Source: Cerasibacillus sp036516575 (GTDB lineage Bacteria > Bacillota > Bacilli > Bacillales > Amphibacillaceae). Taken from it: a DNA stretch of 9,884 nucleotides. The DNA lies in NCBI RefSeq assembly GCF_036516575.1, contig NZ_DATBTY010000015.1:1-9884 (forward strand), in the 5' to 3' direction. The notes beneath the pieces are model-generated. The model searched no databases. It was not told where the DNA came from and saw only the letters and a list, made by a program, of their open reading frames with translations. Position numbers and translations under genes: made by a program. This document shows, in pieces, positions 1 through 7,052 of the stretch; the stretch's first letter is position 1; the number at the start of each line of letters is the position of its first letter.

Positions 1-1
1 A

Positions 2-658
2 GAAGCGATGAAAGCGGAACTCGCAAAACTCGATGTCCCTGTCTTTGCGGTGTCGCAAGTGCCTGCTCTAATCGATAAATTAGACTTACAAGCGTTAATC
101 GAATGGTCGGGGACACAACTAGAAGCAGGGCAACGTCAAAGTTTTGCGATGAAACAACGTCATCATATGAAGTTGAAACGAAAAGAAGGCATTAACCTCG
201 TCGGCAAAGCATCAGCCATTAGTGGCACGGTCGCGCTCACCCCGATTCCGTTCGCGGATGCGCCGCTTTTAATTGCGAATCAGACGAAAATGGTCGCCGA
301 CCTCATTCGCATGTACGACTTGAAGGGATCGCAACATGAATTTATGCAGGCGTTGCAAGGGTTAATAGGAGGAACAATTATGGCGAACTTAGGCCGCTCG
401 GCAGCCGCTCAAGCGGCGAAGCTCGTACCAGGAGCGGGCAGCATCGTCGGGGGTGCGATGAACGCAACCATTGCCACATCCATCACTTACGCACTCGGCT
501 ATACAGTGAACGAAGTGTGCTATCAATTTAAAGTGAAAGAAAAAGAAGAAGCGAACTTATCCGTCGTCGACTTCTTCAACAACTTCATGTCCCCAGACCA
601 AATCCAATCAATCTTCGACACGGTGTTCAAAAAGAAAAATGATGAATCAAAAAAGTAA
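2..658 (+). CDS. GTPase-type protein with DUF697-like C-terminal domain (3' part only)
   Basis: The frame is open to the left window edge, so the ATG at 8 is probably internal and the true start lies outside. The first ~20 visible residues (VPVFAVSQ) resemble the last strand and G5-like end of a small G domain, but no P-loop is visible here. A basic linker (about residues 45-62 from the ATG at 8) leads to two hydrophobic, Gly/Ala-rich stretches (about 65-100 and 120-170), typical of the DUF697 or YcjF-like domain that follows some bacterial dynamin/Era-like GTPases and can associate with membranes. A charged tail follows and ends in TAA at 656-658. The substrate and cellular role are unknown. 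The gene is GC-richer than the operon to its right and is convergent with it. I infer that it is native backbone. The GTPase assignment is family-level pattern recognition; an EcsC-like or unrelated membrane protein is possible. Confidence 0.6.
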   Translation, partial: EAMKAELAKLDVPVFAVSQVPALIDKLDLQALIEWSGTQLEAGQRQSFAMKQRHHMKLKRKEGINLVGKASAISGTVALTPIPFADAPLLIANQTKMVADLIRMYDLKGSQHEFMQALQGLIGGTIMANLGRSAAAQAAKLVPGAGSIVGGAMNATIATSITYALGYTVNEVCYQFKVKEKEEANLSVVDFFNNFMSPDQIQSIFDTVFKKKNDESKK

Positions 659-668
659 ATGGAGTTAA

Positions 669-712
669 AACCCCCATCGATATTTATCTTTAAATAAATA
701 TCGATGGGGGTT
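669..712. terminator. Bidirectional intrinsic terminator
   Basis: A perfect 19-bp inverted repeat (arms 669-687 and 694-712, loop CTTTAA) lies between convergent genes, 10 bases after the GTPase-like stop and 18 bases after the aldolase stop. Five G:C pairs sit at the base of the stem. Read on the minus strand, the stem is followed by TTTTAA, a short U-run. Read on the plus strand, the run is weaker (TTATT). It should therefore work best for the leftward operon and partly for the rightward gene. Confidence 0.88.
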
Positions 713-730
713 ATTGCTCCTATATAGAAC

Positions 731-1375
731 TTATTGTTTCTGTCCGTATGTTTTAAAGGAGTTTAACATACTCTCCATTTCAGTATCATCTAAAATAACA
801 GGATTTCCAAGTTGTTTTGAGCGGTAATAAATTTCAGCGCAAAATTCAATCTCTTCAGCGACATTAAAAGCATTCTTTAAATCGTGTGCACCAGCAATCA
901 TACCATGATTTGCAAGAAGAGCTGCTTTTCTATTTTTCATCGCTTCGAAAGCATTAATGGCAAGTTGTTCAGTACCAAAGCTAGCATATTCAGCACAGCG
1001 CACATTTTTTCCAGCATAGGCTACCAAGTAAGAAACAGCAGGTAAGTCCCATCGAAGAGAAGCAAGTGTTTTAGCGAATGTTGAATGAGTATGGACAATT
1101 GCATTGAGATCATTTCTCTTTTTGTAAAAAATAGAGTGCATATTTAATTCACTAGATGGTTTGTGCATACCATCGACAATTTCATGTTGTAAGTTAACAA
1201 TAACGATATCTTCTAGAGTTAATTGATCATAATCTATTCCGCTAGGACTAATAGCGATTAACTCCTTTTCTCTGTTAAAAACACTTATATTTCCACCAGT
1301 TCCTTTTGTTAAATGGTGTGTTATTAATTTCTTGCAGTATTTTACGACCTCTTCACGTTCTTTTTGTAATAACAT
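731..1375 (-). CDS. drdA: Class II (zinc) sugar-phosphate aldolase, FucA/DrdA-like
   Basis: Predicted to cleave 5-deoxyribulose 1-phosphate to dihydroxyacetone phosphate and acetaldehyde in the cytoplasm, or the methylthio analogue. It has 214 residues, the normal length for L-fuculose-1-phosphate aldolase and relatives. Visible family marks are GTGGNIS (25-31), the ISPSG phosphate-site segment (42-46), KPSSE with the likely catalytic Glu76, the HTH zinc ligands His95 and His97, and the third ligand His157 in ANHGM. The ATG at 1375 is chosen because AAGGAG (1381-1386) lies five bases upstream. A longer reading to 1420 would run into the upstream regulator gene. It is the last gene of the operon, 16 bases after the regulator stop, and is followed by the terminator. 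The class II aldolase fold is near certain. DrdA rather than FucA rests on the kinase and isomerase in the same operon; MtnB dehydratase shares the fold but fits the sequence less well. Confidence 0.82.
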   Translation of the reverse strand: MLLQKEREEVVKYCKKLITHHLTKGTGGNISVFNREKELIAISPSGIDYDQLTLEDIVIVNLQHEIVDGMHKPSSELNMHSIFYKKRNDLNAIVHTHSTFAKTLASLRWDLPAVSYLVAYAGKNVRCAEYASFGTEQLAINAFEAMKNRKAALLANHGMIAGAHDLKNAFNVAEEIEFCAEIYYRSKQLGNPVILDDTEMESMLNSFKTYGQKQ

Positions 1376-1380
1376 AAATT

Positions 1381-1386
1381 CTCCTT
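1381..1386 (-). promoter_or_regulatory. Ribosome binding site fixing the aldolase start
   Basis: AAGGAG on the minus strand lies five bases before the ATG at 1375. It supports this start over the in-frame extension to 1420, which overlaps the regulator gene. Confidence 0.8.
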
Positions 1387-1391
1387 CCGCA

Positions 1392-2180
1392 TTATTCCTT
1401 TGCGATCTGGACGTCAACACCTAAATCGATATATTGTTGGAGGCATTGTTGTTTTGCAGAGTCGGTATTTACTAACTCATCAGTAATTAAGTAGTCTATA
1501 CTTGTAGGCTGACAAATTTTAAAAAATGCTGTCGTTGCAATTTTAGAATGGTCAGCTAGTATATAGATTTTCTTAGAACGTTTGATGATTGCTTGTTTAG
1601 CTTCACCTTCATCCATTAAAGAGTCCATCACACCGTCCTCTGCATTAATCGCTTTACAAGAAATAAATGCTTTATCGATATATAGTGATTCTAAATATTT
1701 GGGAATACCTGTACCAATTAAAGATAGAGAAGTTCTTCTCACGAATCCCCCTAACAAGATAGTGGAAATGTCTGGATCTTCGGATAATTCTAAAGCTATA
1801 TTGATGTTGTTTGTGATTACCGTGACTTTTTTAGTGAATTTGATTTTTTGACTTAAAACAAGAGCAGTCGTACTAGCGTCAAAAGCTATTACATCACCAT
1901 CTTGAATTTCTTCATAAGCTAAATCTGTAACTAAATTTTTAGCCTCATAGTTTTCAGTTAATCGTTCGTTTATAGGGAGCTCCCATTCACGTTCATTTAA
2001 AGCTTTTAAACGAACTCCACCATAAACTTTCACTACTAAGTCTTCACTTTCTAGGCGATCAATATCTCGTCTAATGGTCATTTCCGAGACTTTGAAAGTA
2101 TCACTTAAATAACTCACTTCTGCATAATCCTTTGTTTTTAAAATTTCTATAATTTGTTTTCTGCGATTTTCAGGTAACAC
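1392..2180 (-). CDS. DeoR/GlpR-family transcriptional regulator
   Basis: A 262-residue sugar-metabolism repressor of normal family length. The N-terminal winged helix-turn-helix (about 1-57) carries the family hallmark MTIRRDIDRLE and a LVVKVYGG wing. The C-terminal DeoRC sensor domain (about 75-240) has the ISP-like fold segments VITNNINIALEL, LLGG and DHSKI, which in relatives bind a phosphorylated sugar. I infer that it represses this operon and is released by a pathway intermediate such as 5-deoxyribose 1-phosphate or 5-deoxyribulose 1-phosphate. It sits between isomerase and aldolase, 35 bases after the isomerase stop. The start is GTG at 2180 (MLPENRRKQI), with no good ribosome binding site at normal distance: the nearest, GGAGAG, is about 18-20 bases away. 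No other in-frame ATG, GTG or TTG lies between it and the upstream gene. Low translation would suit a repressor. The family is very secure; the effector is not known. Confidence 0.93.
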   Translation of the reverse strand: MLPENRRKQIIEILKTKDYAEVSYLSDTFKVSEMTIRRDIDRLESEDLVVKVYGGVRLKALNEREWELPINERLTENYEAKNLVTDLAYEEIQDGDVIAFDASTTALVLSQKIKFTKKVTVITNNINIALELSEDPDISTILLGGFVRRTSLSLIGTGIPKYLESLYIDKAFISCKAINAEDGVMDSLMDEGEAKQAIIKRSKKIYILADHSKIATTAFFKICQPTSIDYLITDELVNTDSAKQQCLQQYIDLGVDVQIAKE

Positions 2181-2215
2181 TGTTGCGACACGCTCACTCT
2201 CTCCTAAATTTTGAG

Positions 2216-3247
2216 CTAATATTGGAACAGTTTTTTTAAATTTTCTTCAAAAGGAGCTCGAACAATGCCTTTTTCTGTAACAATAGCTGTAATATTATCA
2301 GCAGGAGTAACATCAAAAGCAGGGTTATACACCTTAACATCTTTCGGCGCAGTGAAAGAACCAAAACCACAAATAACTTCGAGGGGATCTCGCTCTTCAA
2401 TTGGTATATCTTTCCCAGTTTTAGTTTCTAAATCGATGGTAGGCGTTGGGACTGCGATATACAACGGTATGTTAAAGTTACGAGCTAAAATGGATAAATT
2501 AAAAGTTCCAATTTTATTAGCTACATCTCCGTTAGCGGCTACTCGATCGGCTCCAACAATAATTGCATCAATTTTACCTTCTGCCATCACAACAGCCGCC
2601 ATACTATCAGTAATGACTGTAACATCAATGCCTGCTTGGTGCAATTCAAAAGCGGTTAGTGTAGAGCCTTGTAGACGAGGTCTTGTTTCGTCTGAATAGA
2701 CTTTAAAATTCCATCCTTTTTCTTGTGCGAGATAGATAGCGGCTGTTGCTGTCCCGTATTTAGTAGTTGCTAGAGCACCAGCATTACAATGTGTTAAAAT
2801 TCCACAACCATCTTCTAATAGAGAAAGCATATTTTCGCCAATTTTATAGTTAATAAGTTCATCCTCTTTATGAATTTCGATAGCTTCATCAACTAATCGT
2901 TCTTTCAAATCTATAACAGAATGAACACTTTCATTTGAGCATGCAATCATTCGTTCGATAGCCCAAAAAAGATTAACAGCAGTAGGGCGTGAAGTAGCTA
3001 AGTAATCTCCAATTTCTTTGAAATTTTTTCTAAATGTGTTTAAGTCATCAGTATTAATATTTAATGCACCTATGGCCATTCCATAAGCCGCTGTTACACC
3101 AATTGCAGGGGCACCTCTGACAATCATATCTTGGATACCATGCCATACCGATTTGACATCTTTACATACGACATATTCAATTTTGTTAGGAAGAATTCGT
3201 TGATCTAATAAAATAACTGAGTTATCTTTCCATTCAATTGTTTTCAT
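2216..3247 (-). CDS. drdI: 5-deoxyribose-1-phosphate / methylthioribose-1-phosphate isomerase (MtnA/eIF2B-like)
   Basis: Interconverts the aldose 1-phosphate and the ketose 1-phosphate; the substrate is predicted to be 5-deoxyribose 1-phosphate, or methylthioribose 1-phosphate. It has 343 residues, the usual length of the aIF-2B/MtnA family. Visible marks are RGAPAIG (44-50), THCNAGALAT with the likely catalytic Cys154, the DETRPRLQG segment (186-194), and GADRVAANGDVANKIGT with the likely catalytic Asp234. These correspond to the Cys and Asp known in B. subtilis MtnA. The ATG at 3247 is chosen: GAGGCG lies seven bases upstream, while the GTG at 3262 lies at the edge of that signal. The gene overlaps the end of the kinase gene by 14 bases, indicating translational coupling. 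The fold and reaction type are secure. DrdI rather than MtnA is inferred from the adjacent aldolase and the absence of other methionine-salvage genes. Confidence 0.88.
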   Translation of the reverse strand: MKTIEWKDNSVILLDQRILPNKIEYVVCKDVKSVWHGIQDMIVRGAPAIGVTAAYGMAIGALNINTDDLNTFRKNFKEIGDYLATSRPTAVNLFWAIERMIACSNESVHSVIDLKERLVDEAIEIHKEDELINYKIGENMLSLLEDGCGILTHCNAGALATTKYGTATAAIYLAQEKGWNFKVYSDETRPRLQGSTLTAFELHQAGIDVTVITDSMAAVVMAEGKIDAIIVGADRVAANGDVANKIGTFNLSILARNFNIPLYIAVPTPTIDLETKTGKDIPIEERDPLEVICGFGSFTAPKDVKVYNPAFDVTPADNITAIVTEKGIVRAPFEENLKKLFQY

Positions 3248-4460
3248 AGTTTTTCGCCTCACTTAATTTTTCATTTAAAATATTCATATAGTCTTGGCCT
3301 GTAAGTAACGAACTTGGATTAAGCATGTAATGTTTAGCTGTAAGGATAATCACTTTTTCAGCAAACATTCTCAAATTATCGTCTTCAATAGAAGTAATAT
3401 CAATTACTTGAGCTAATCCGATTGTTCGTCTAATCATTTCTAAGCTTGCCATACCGGCAGTATCTTTTTTGACATTCGTTAAAAAGTCTGAAATGAATGA
3501 ATTAGAAGAGAAGAAGGAGTGAGTATTTTGAGAATTTAAGAAACTTTCCATTTTAGAGAAAGTCAAATCTACAAACTGAACAATTGTTTTTTCACTCCAT
3601 TTTAAATAATCACTTTGTTTGTATACGTATGCTCGAACATGTGCAAATAGCATATTTGCAATGACATTCCCGATGTCGTATCCAATAGGTCCATAAAAAG
3701 CAAATTCAGGATCAATAACTTTAGTAGAATCTTTTGTGACAAAAATAGAACCAGTGTGTAAGTCGCCATGAATTAAAGCTTCAGGATTATTCATGAATTT
3801 CCATTTTAATTTAGCTGCTTCAAAATGTAATTTGAGATCATCTGAAATTGTACTTTGAAGCCATTCTTTATGTGGCTCAAAAAGTAAGTTTCGATTATTA
3901 TGATTTGTGTAAGGCTCGGTAAAAACTAACTCTTCAGAAATATCACATAAATCAGGATTAATAAACCGTTTAATTTCATTTTTCTTTTCTTGATGGTCCA
4001 TTATAAAATCGGTAGTCGGTAATAGCACATTTGTAATGAAAGTAGAAAGATGGTCTGCCAAATTAGGGTAGGTTTGAAATTCGTTAAGACTAGAACGTAA
4101 GATAGCGTGATCTGAAAGGTCTTCCATTAAAAAACAATTCATAATAGGATCGTAAGAAAAAACATGTGGTGCATGTTCAGGAGTAAACTTGCCATATAAA
4201 GAAAGGATATCTGATTCGATACGAATTCGATTTGTTGAAAGTTTTATCTCATCTGAAATCCTTGCTATTGTGCTTGCTTGTTTCAAAATAATGGAATGGC
4301 CTGTGTGAATATCTTGAATTTTAAAAACATAATTCAAGTTCCCATCACCAATTTCTTCACACTTCAAATTGTCTAAATTTGTAAAAATATCAGTTTTTTC
4401 AAAAGCATATTTTTTGGCATCTTCAGAATTCATTAAAAAATATTCAGTGAATTTAGTCAT
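3234..4460 (-). CDS. drdK: 5-deoxyribose / methylthioribose kinase (MtnK-like)
   Basis: Predicted ATP-dependent kinase that phosphorylates C1 of an imported 5-deoxypentose, committing it to the cytoplasm. It has 408 residues, close to the ~400 of methylthioribose kinases in the aminoglycoside-phosphotransferase fold. Visible marks are the nucleotide loop EIGDGNLNYVF (36-46), the LMEDLS hinge region (about 111-116), the catalytic HGDLHTGS (231-238) and the metal-binding DPE (250-252) followed by the IGYDIGN motif. The ATG at 4460 is preferred because AAAGGAG (4469-4475) lies eight bases upstream; the GTG at 4469 overlaps that signal. It starts 19 bases after the permease stop and overlaps the isomerase. 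The MtnK fold is secure. The exact substrate (5-deoxyribose versus methylthioribose) cannot be read from sequence. Confidence 0.88.
   Translation of the reverse strand: MTKFTEYFLMNSEDAKKYAFEKTDIFTNLDNLKCEEIGDGNLNYVFKIQDIHTGHSIILKQASTIARISDEIKLSTNRIRIESDILSLYGKFTPEHAPHVFSYDPIMNCFLMEDLSDHAILRSSLNEFQTYPNLADHLSTFITNVLLPTTDFIMDHQEKKNEIKRFINPDLCDISEELVFTEPYTNHNNRNLLFEPHKEWLQSTISDDLKLHFEAAKLKWKFMNNPEALIHGDLHTGSIFVTKDSTKVIDPEFAFYGPIGYDIGNVIANMLFAHVRAYVYKQSDYLKWSEKTIVQFVDLTFSKMESFLNSQNTHSFFSSNSFISDFLTNVKKDTAGMASLEMIRRTIGLAQVIDITSIEDDNLRMFAEKVIILTAKHYMLNPSSLLTGQDYMNILNEKLSEAKNYENN
3255..3260 (-). promoter_or_regulatory. Ribosome binding site fixing the isomerase start
   Basis: GAGGCG on the minus strand, within the 3' end of the kinase gene, lies seven bases before the ATG at 3247. 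It overlaps the alternative GTG at 3262, which makes that codon an unlikely start. Confidence 0.7.
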
Positions 4461-4468
4461 TGTGAACA

Positions 4469-4475
4469 CTCCTTT
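4469..4475 (-). promoter_or_regulatory. Ribosome binding site fixing the kinase start
   Basis: AAAGGAG on the minus strand lies eight bases before the ATG at 4460. The in-frame GTG at 4469 begins on its last G, so it cannot use this site. Confidence 0.8.
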
Positions 4476-4479
4476 TTAA

Positions 4480-5463
4480 TTAAAATTTCTTTTGGCTGTA
4501 ATACGTAGATGCTAATGCTAGGGCAAGCACAGTACCTTTCACAATATTTAAAGAGTAGTAAGGAACGGACATCATAACGAGTCCATTTTCTAAAACACCA
4601 ACGAGTACGGCACCTACAAAGGTTCCAATAGCATTTGGTTTACCATGTCCAGCGAATGAAGAACCTATAAAAGCAGCTGCAACTGCAGGCATTAAATAAC
4701 CTGAACCAGCATTGATTTGGGAAGAACCAACGTATGAAGCTAAAACTATACCGCCTAATGCTGCAAAGAATGTAGACAGTACATAAGCTAGTGCGCGATA
4801 TTTTTTAACAGGAATTCCTGAGAGTCGAGCGGCTTCTTGATTGCCACCAATCATATACATGTATCTACCATGTTTTGAATGATTTAAGAAAAGGTGTACT
4901 AGAAATACTGAAATTAACATGATAATGATAATCCAAGGAGTTTGTCCTAGTTTTAAAAAAAGTTCAGGAAGTTTTCCTGTAGTAGGAGAACCGTCGAGTT
5001 TAGGCATACCGACACTAATTGATCCACCACCTGTGTAAGTCATCGCAACCCCTTCAAAAATAAACATCGTAGATAAAGTAGCGAATAAATCAGGAATTTT
5101 AACTTTTACAATTAAAAAAGCGTTGATTCCAGCAATAATAAGTGTTAATAAAATTGCTAAAGGTAGAGCAATACCGAAAGGCATGTTATACCAAACGAAG
5201 AATGAAATAATTAAAGAGCTTGAAACGGTAGCAGCAGAGCCAACAGATAAATCAAACCCATTGACCGATAAAGAAATCGTAAGACCAACTGCTATAATAG
5301 TGACAATTGAAATGCTTCGTAAAATATTAATAATATTTGAGCTTGTTAAAAATAAATCAGGTAGTGAGAATGTGAAGAAGAGAATAATTAAAATTACTGC
5401 TAAAATAACTCCCCATTTATTTAAGAAATTCAATATATTCTTCGAATTTAATGTGTCCATCAT
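4480..5463 (-). CDS. Sugar ABC importer, permease (RbsC-like)
   Basis: A 327-residue integral membrane permease of the ribose/galactose class (BPD_transp_2 family). Many hydrophobic segments run from about residue 16 to the C-terminus, after a short polar N-terminus. The family signature is NGFDLSVGS (about 68-76), matching the GGIDLSVGS of RbsC. The C-terminal part has GTFVGAVLVGVLENGL, typical of the last membrane helices. Only one permease gene is present, so the transporter probably uses a permease homodimer, as ribose importers do. AGGAGG (5470-5475) lies six bases before the ATG at 5463, and that ATG overlaps the TGA of the ATPase gene (ATGA), indicating coupled translation. The predicted cargo is a 5-deoxypentose or methylthioribose, inferred only from the downstream enzymes. 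The sequence alone would be called a ribose-type permease. Confidence 0.9.
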   Translation of the reverse strand: MMDTLNSKNILNFLNKWGVILAVILIILFFTFSLPDLFLTSSNIINILRSISIVTIIAVGLTISLSVNGFDLSVGSAATVSSSLIISFFVWYNMPFGIALPLAILLTLIIAGINAFLIVKVKIPDLFATLSTMFIFEGVAMTYTGGGSISVGMPKLDGSPTTGKLPELFLKLGQTPWIIIIMLISVFLVHLFLNHSKHGRYMYMIGGNQEAARLSGIPVKKYRALAYVLSTFFAALGGIVLASYVGSSQINAGSGYLMPAVAAAFIGSSFAGHGKPNAIGTFVGAVLVGVLENGLVMMSVPYYSLNIVKGTVLALALASTYYSQKKF

Positions 5464-6974
5464 TTAGTACCTCCTGTTGAAAAGAACATAATTTCTTCTT
5501 CTGAAGTATCTTTAGTTAAAACTTCTTTAACGATTTTATTGTCATACATAATATAAATTCGATCTGTAATTGTTAAAATCTCTTGTAATTCACTAGAGGC
5601 GTACAGAACAGCTTTACCTTCGCTAGCAAGCTGATCGATTAGTTCAAACATTTCAGCTTTAGCACCAATGTCAATTCCTTTAGTTGGTTCATCAAATATA
5701 TAAACGTGGGCAGGGGAAATTAACCATTTTCCAACAGCTACTTTTTGTTGATTACCTCCAGAGAGTAATCCAATATTTTGAAGTTCATTAGGTGTTTTCA
5801 CTCCAAGTTTTGCTATCATTTCTTTGGAAATTTCTCTTTCTTTTTTTTGAGAAAGGATATTGAATCGACTAGAAAAATTTTTTAAATGTGAAATTGTAAA
5901 GTTTTTATAAACAGGTTCATCGACAAAAATGCCTTCTTTACGTCGCTCTTCAGGAACAAGGGCAATACCTTTATTTACAGCTTGTGCAGTATTTTTGTAT
6001 TTTTGTATTTCCTCATTAATTTGGATAGTGCCACTTTTAATCGGGAAATCACCAAACAATGTTTTACAAAGTTCAGTTTTACCAGCTCCTACTAAACCGG
6101 CAATACCTACAATTTCTCCAGAATTAATGTGAAGAGAGATATTTTTAATAGAGAGATCATGATTTGTTAAATCTGTTACTTGTAATGTTGTATTTCCGAT
6201 AGTTTTTTCTTTTTTTACATAAAGATGTGTAGATTCATCACCTAGCATATCTTTAACGATTTCATCAATCGTTGTATTTTTAATTTTCGTATTCGACACG
6301 ATTAACCCGTCACGCATGACTGTTATATTTTCGCAAATTTCAAATAATTCAGGTAATCTATGTGAGATGAAAACTATTCCTATATTAAATTCGTTTTGTA
6401 ATTTTCTTATAGTAAAAAATAGCTTTTCTGTTTCAGTATCACTTAATGGTGCTGTTGGTTCGTCTAAAATTAAAAATTTAGGTTTATTAATAAGAGATCT
6501 AGCAATTAACACCATTTGTTTATCGGCTAAAGTTAACTCAGAAATTAAGCGATGTGTTGGCAAATGGATATCTAGCTGCAAAAGAACTTCTTTAGCTTCT
6601 TGATGAATTTCTTTCCATTTTATTCGGTGTCTATTCTCCATATTGTTGGCTATTTTATCTAATAGTATGTTCTCAGCTACAGTTAGGTATGGAACTAATG
6701 CAATATCTACTTCTTGATGAACGATATCAATTCCTAAATTTTTAGCTTGTTTAGGATTTCGGATCGTTGCAGGCTTATCGTTTAATGTGATTTCTCCCGT
6801 ATAATGACTATATGATCCAGAAAGGATTTTCATCAGAGTAGATTTTCCAGCACCATTAGCACCAATTAAAGCGTTGATAGTACCTGATTTTAGTGTGAAA
6901 TCCACTCCTTTTAAAGCGTGAACTCCCGGGAATTCAATATTTATATTGTTCATTTTTAATTCAACGGCTTTCAT
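5460..6974 (-). CDS. Sugar ABC importer, double-domain ATPase (RbsA-like)
   Basis: A 504-residue protein with two fused nucleotide-binding domains, the usual length for RbsA/MglA-type ATPases. Domain 1 has Walker A GANGAGKST (38-46), a degenerate signature ELTLADKQ (146-153), Walker B LILDEP (168-173) and H-loop His205. Domain 2 has a P-loop variant GLVGAGKT (293-300), a canonical LSGGNQQK (404-411) and Walker B IFDEP (426-430), with Ser461 in place of the H-loop His. This asymmetry, one domain lacking a strict signature and the other a strict catalytic set, is normal for the family. It energises the adjacent permease at the cytoplasmic face. The ATG at 6974 has only a weak ribosome binding site (GGTGAT, 6980-6985). 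It lies 78 bases after the binding-protein stop, a gap that holds a hairpin, and it overlaps the permease start by four bases. Confidence 0.95.
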   Translation of the reverse strand: MKAVELKMNNINIEFPGVHALKGVDFTLKSGTINALIGANGAGKSTLMKILSGSYSHYTGEITLNDKPATIRNPKQAKNLGIDIVHQEVDIALVPYLTVAENILLDKIANNMENRHRIKWKEIHQEAKEVLLQLDIHLPTHRLISELTLADKQMVLIARSLINKPKFLILDEPTAPLSDTETEKLFFTIRKLQNEFNIGIVFISHRLPELFEICENITVMRDGLIVSNTKIKNTTIDEIVKDMLGDESTHLYVKKEKTIGNTTLQVTDLTNHDLSIKNISLHINSGEIVGIAGLVGAGKTELCKTLFGDFPIKSGTIQINEEIQKYKNTAQAVNKGIALVPEERRKEGIFVDEPVYKNFTISHLKNFSSRFNILSQKKEREISKEMIAKLGVKTPNELQNIGLLSGGNQQKVAVGKWLISPAHVYIFDEPTKGIDIGAKAEMFELIDQLASEGKAVLYASSELQEILTITDRIYIMYDNKIVKEVLTKDTSEEEIMFFSTGGTK

Positions 6975-7011
6975 TACTTATCACCAACTTTAATTTTATA
7001 TTTCGAAAGGA

Positions 7012-7041
7012 CGTGCACACAGAGATATCTCAATGTGCACG
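7012..7041 (-). other. Intercistronic hairpin between binding protein and ATPase
   Basis: An inverted repeat with 8-bp perfect arms (CGTGCACA at 7012-7019, TGTGCACG at 7034-7041) encloses 14 bases that can form a further short GAG/CTC pairing. It begins 11 bases after the binding-protein stop. No U-run follows (TCCTTTCG), so it is not a standard terminator. Hairpins at this place in ABC operons commonly protect the upstream message from 3' decay, letting the binding protein exceed the membrane parts. A protein-binding palindrome is an alternative. Confidence 0.6.
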
Positions 7042-7052
7042 ATTATTTTGAA

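Noticed and set aside
731..1375. Calling the aldolase MtnB (methylthioribulose-1-phosphate dehydratase)
   Set aside because: The fold is shared, but the KPSSE, HTHS and ANHGM context looks FucA-like and no MtnW, MtnX or MtnD gene is present to continue that pathway.
1376..1420. Extended N-terminus of the aldolase reading back into the regulator gene
   Set aside because: The start at 1375 has AAGGAG at good spacing and matches the usual family N-terminus; the extension overlaps the regulator's coding end and has no binding site of its own.
3248..3262. GTG start for the isomerase at 3262
   Set aside because: This GTG lies on the ribosome binding site of the better placed ATG at 3247.
6991..7023. 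Internal promoter before the ATPase gene (TATAAA on the minus strand)
   Set aside because: No -35-like sequence lies at a suitable distance; the -10-like match is expected in AT-rich DNA.
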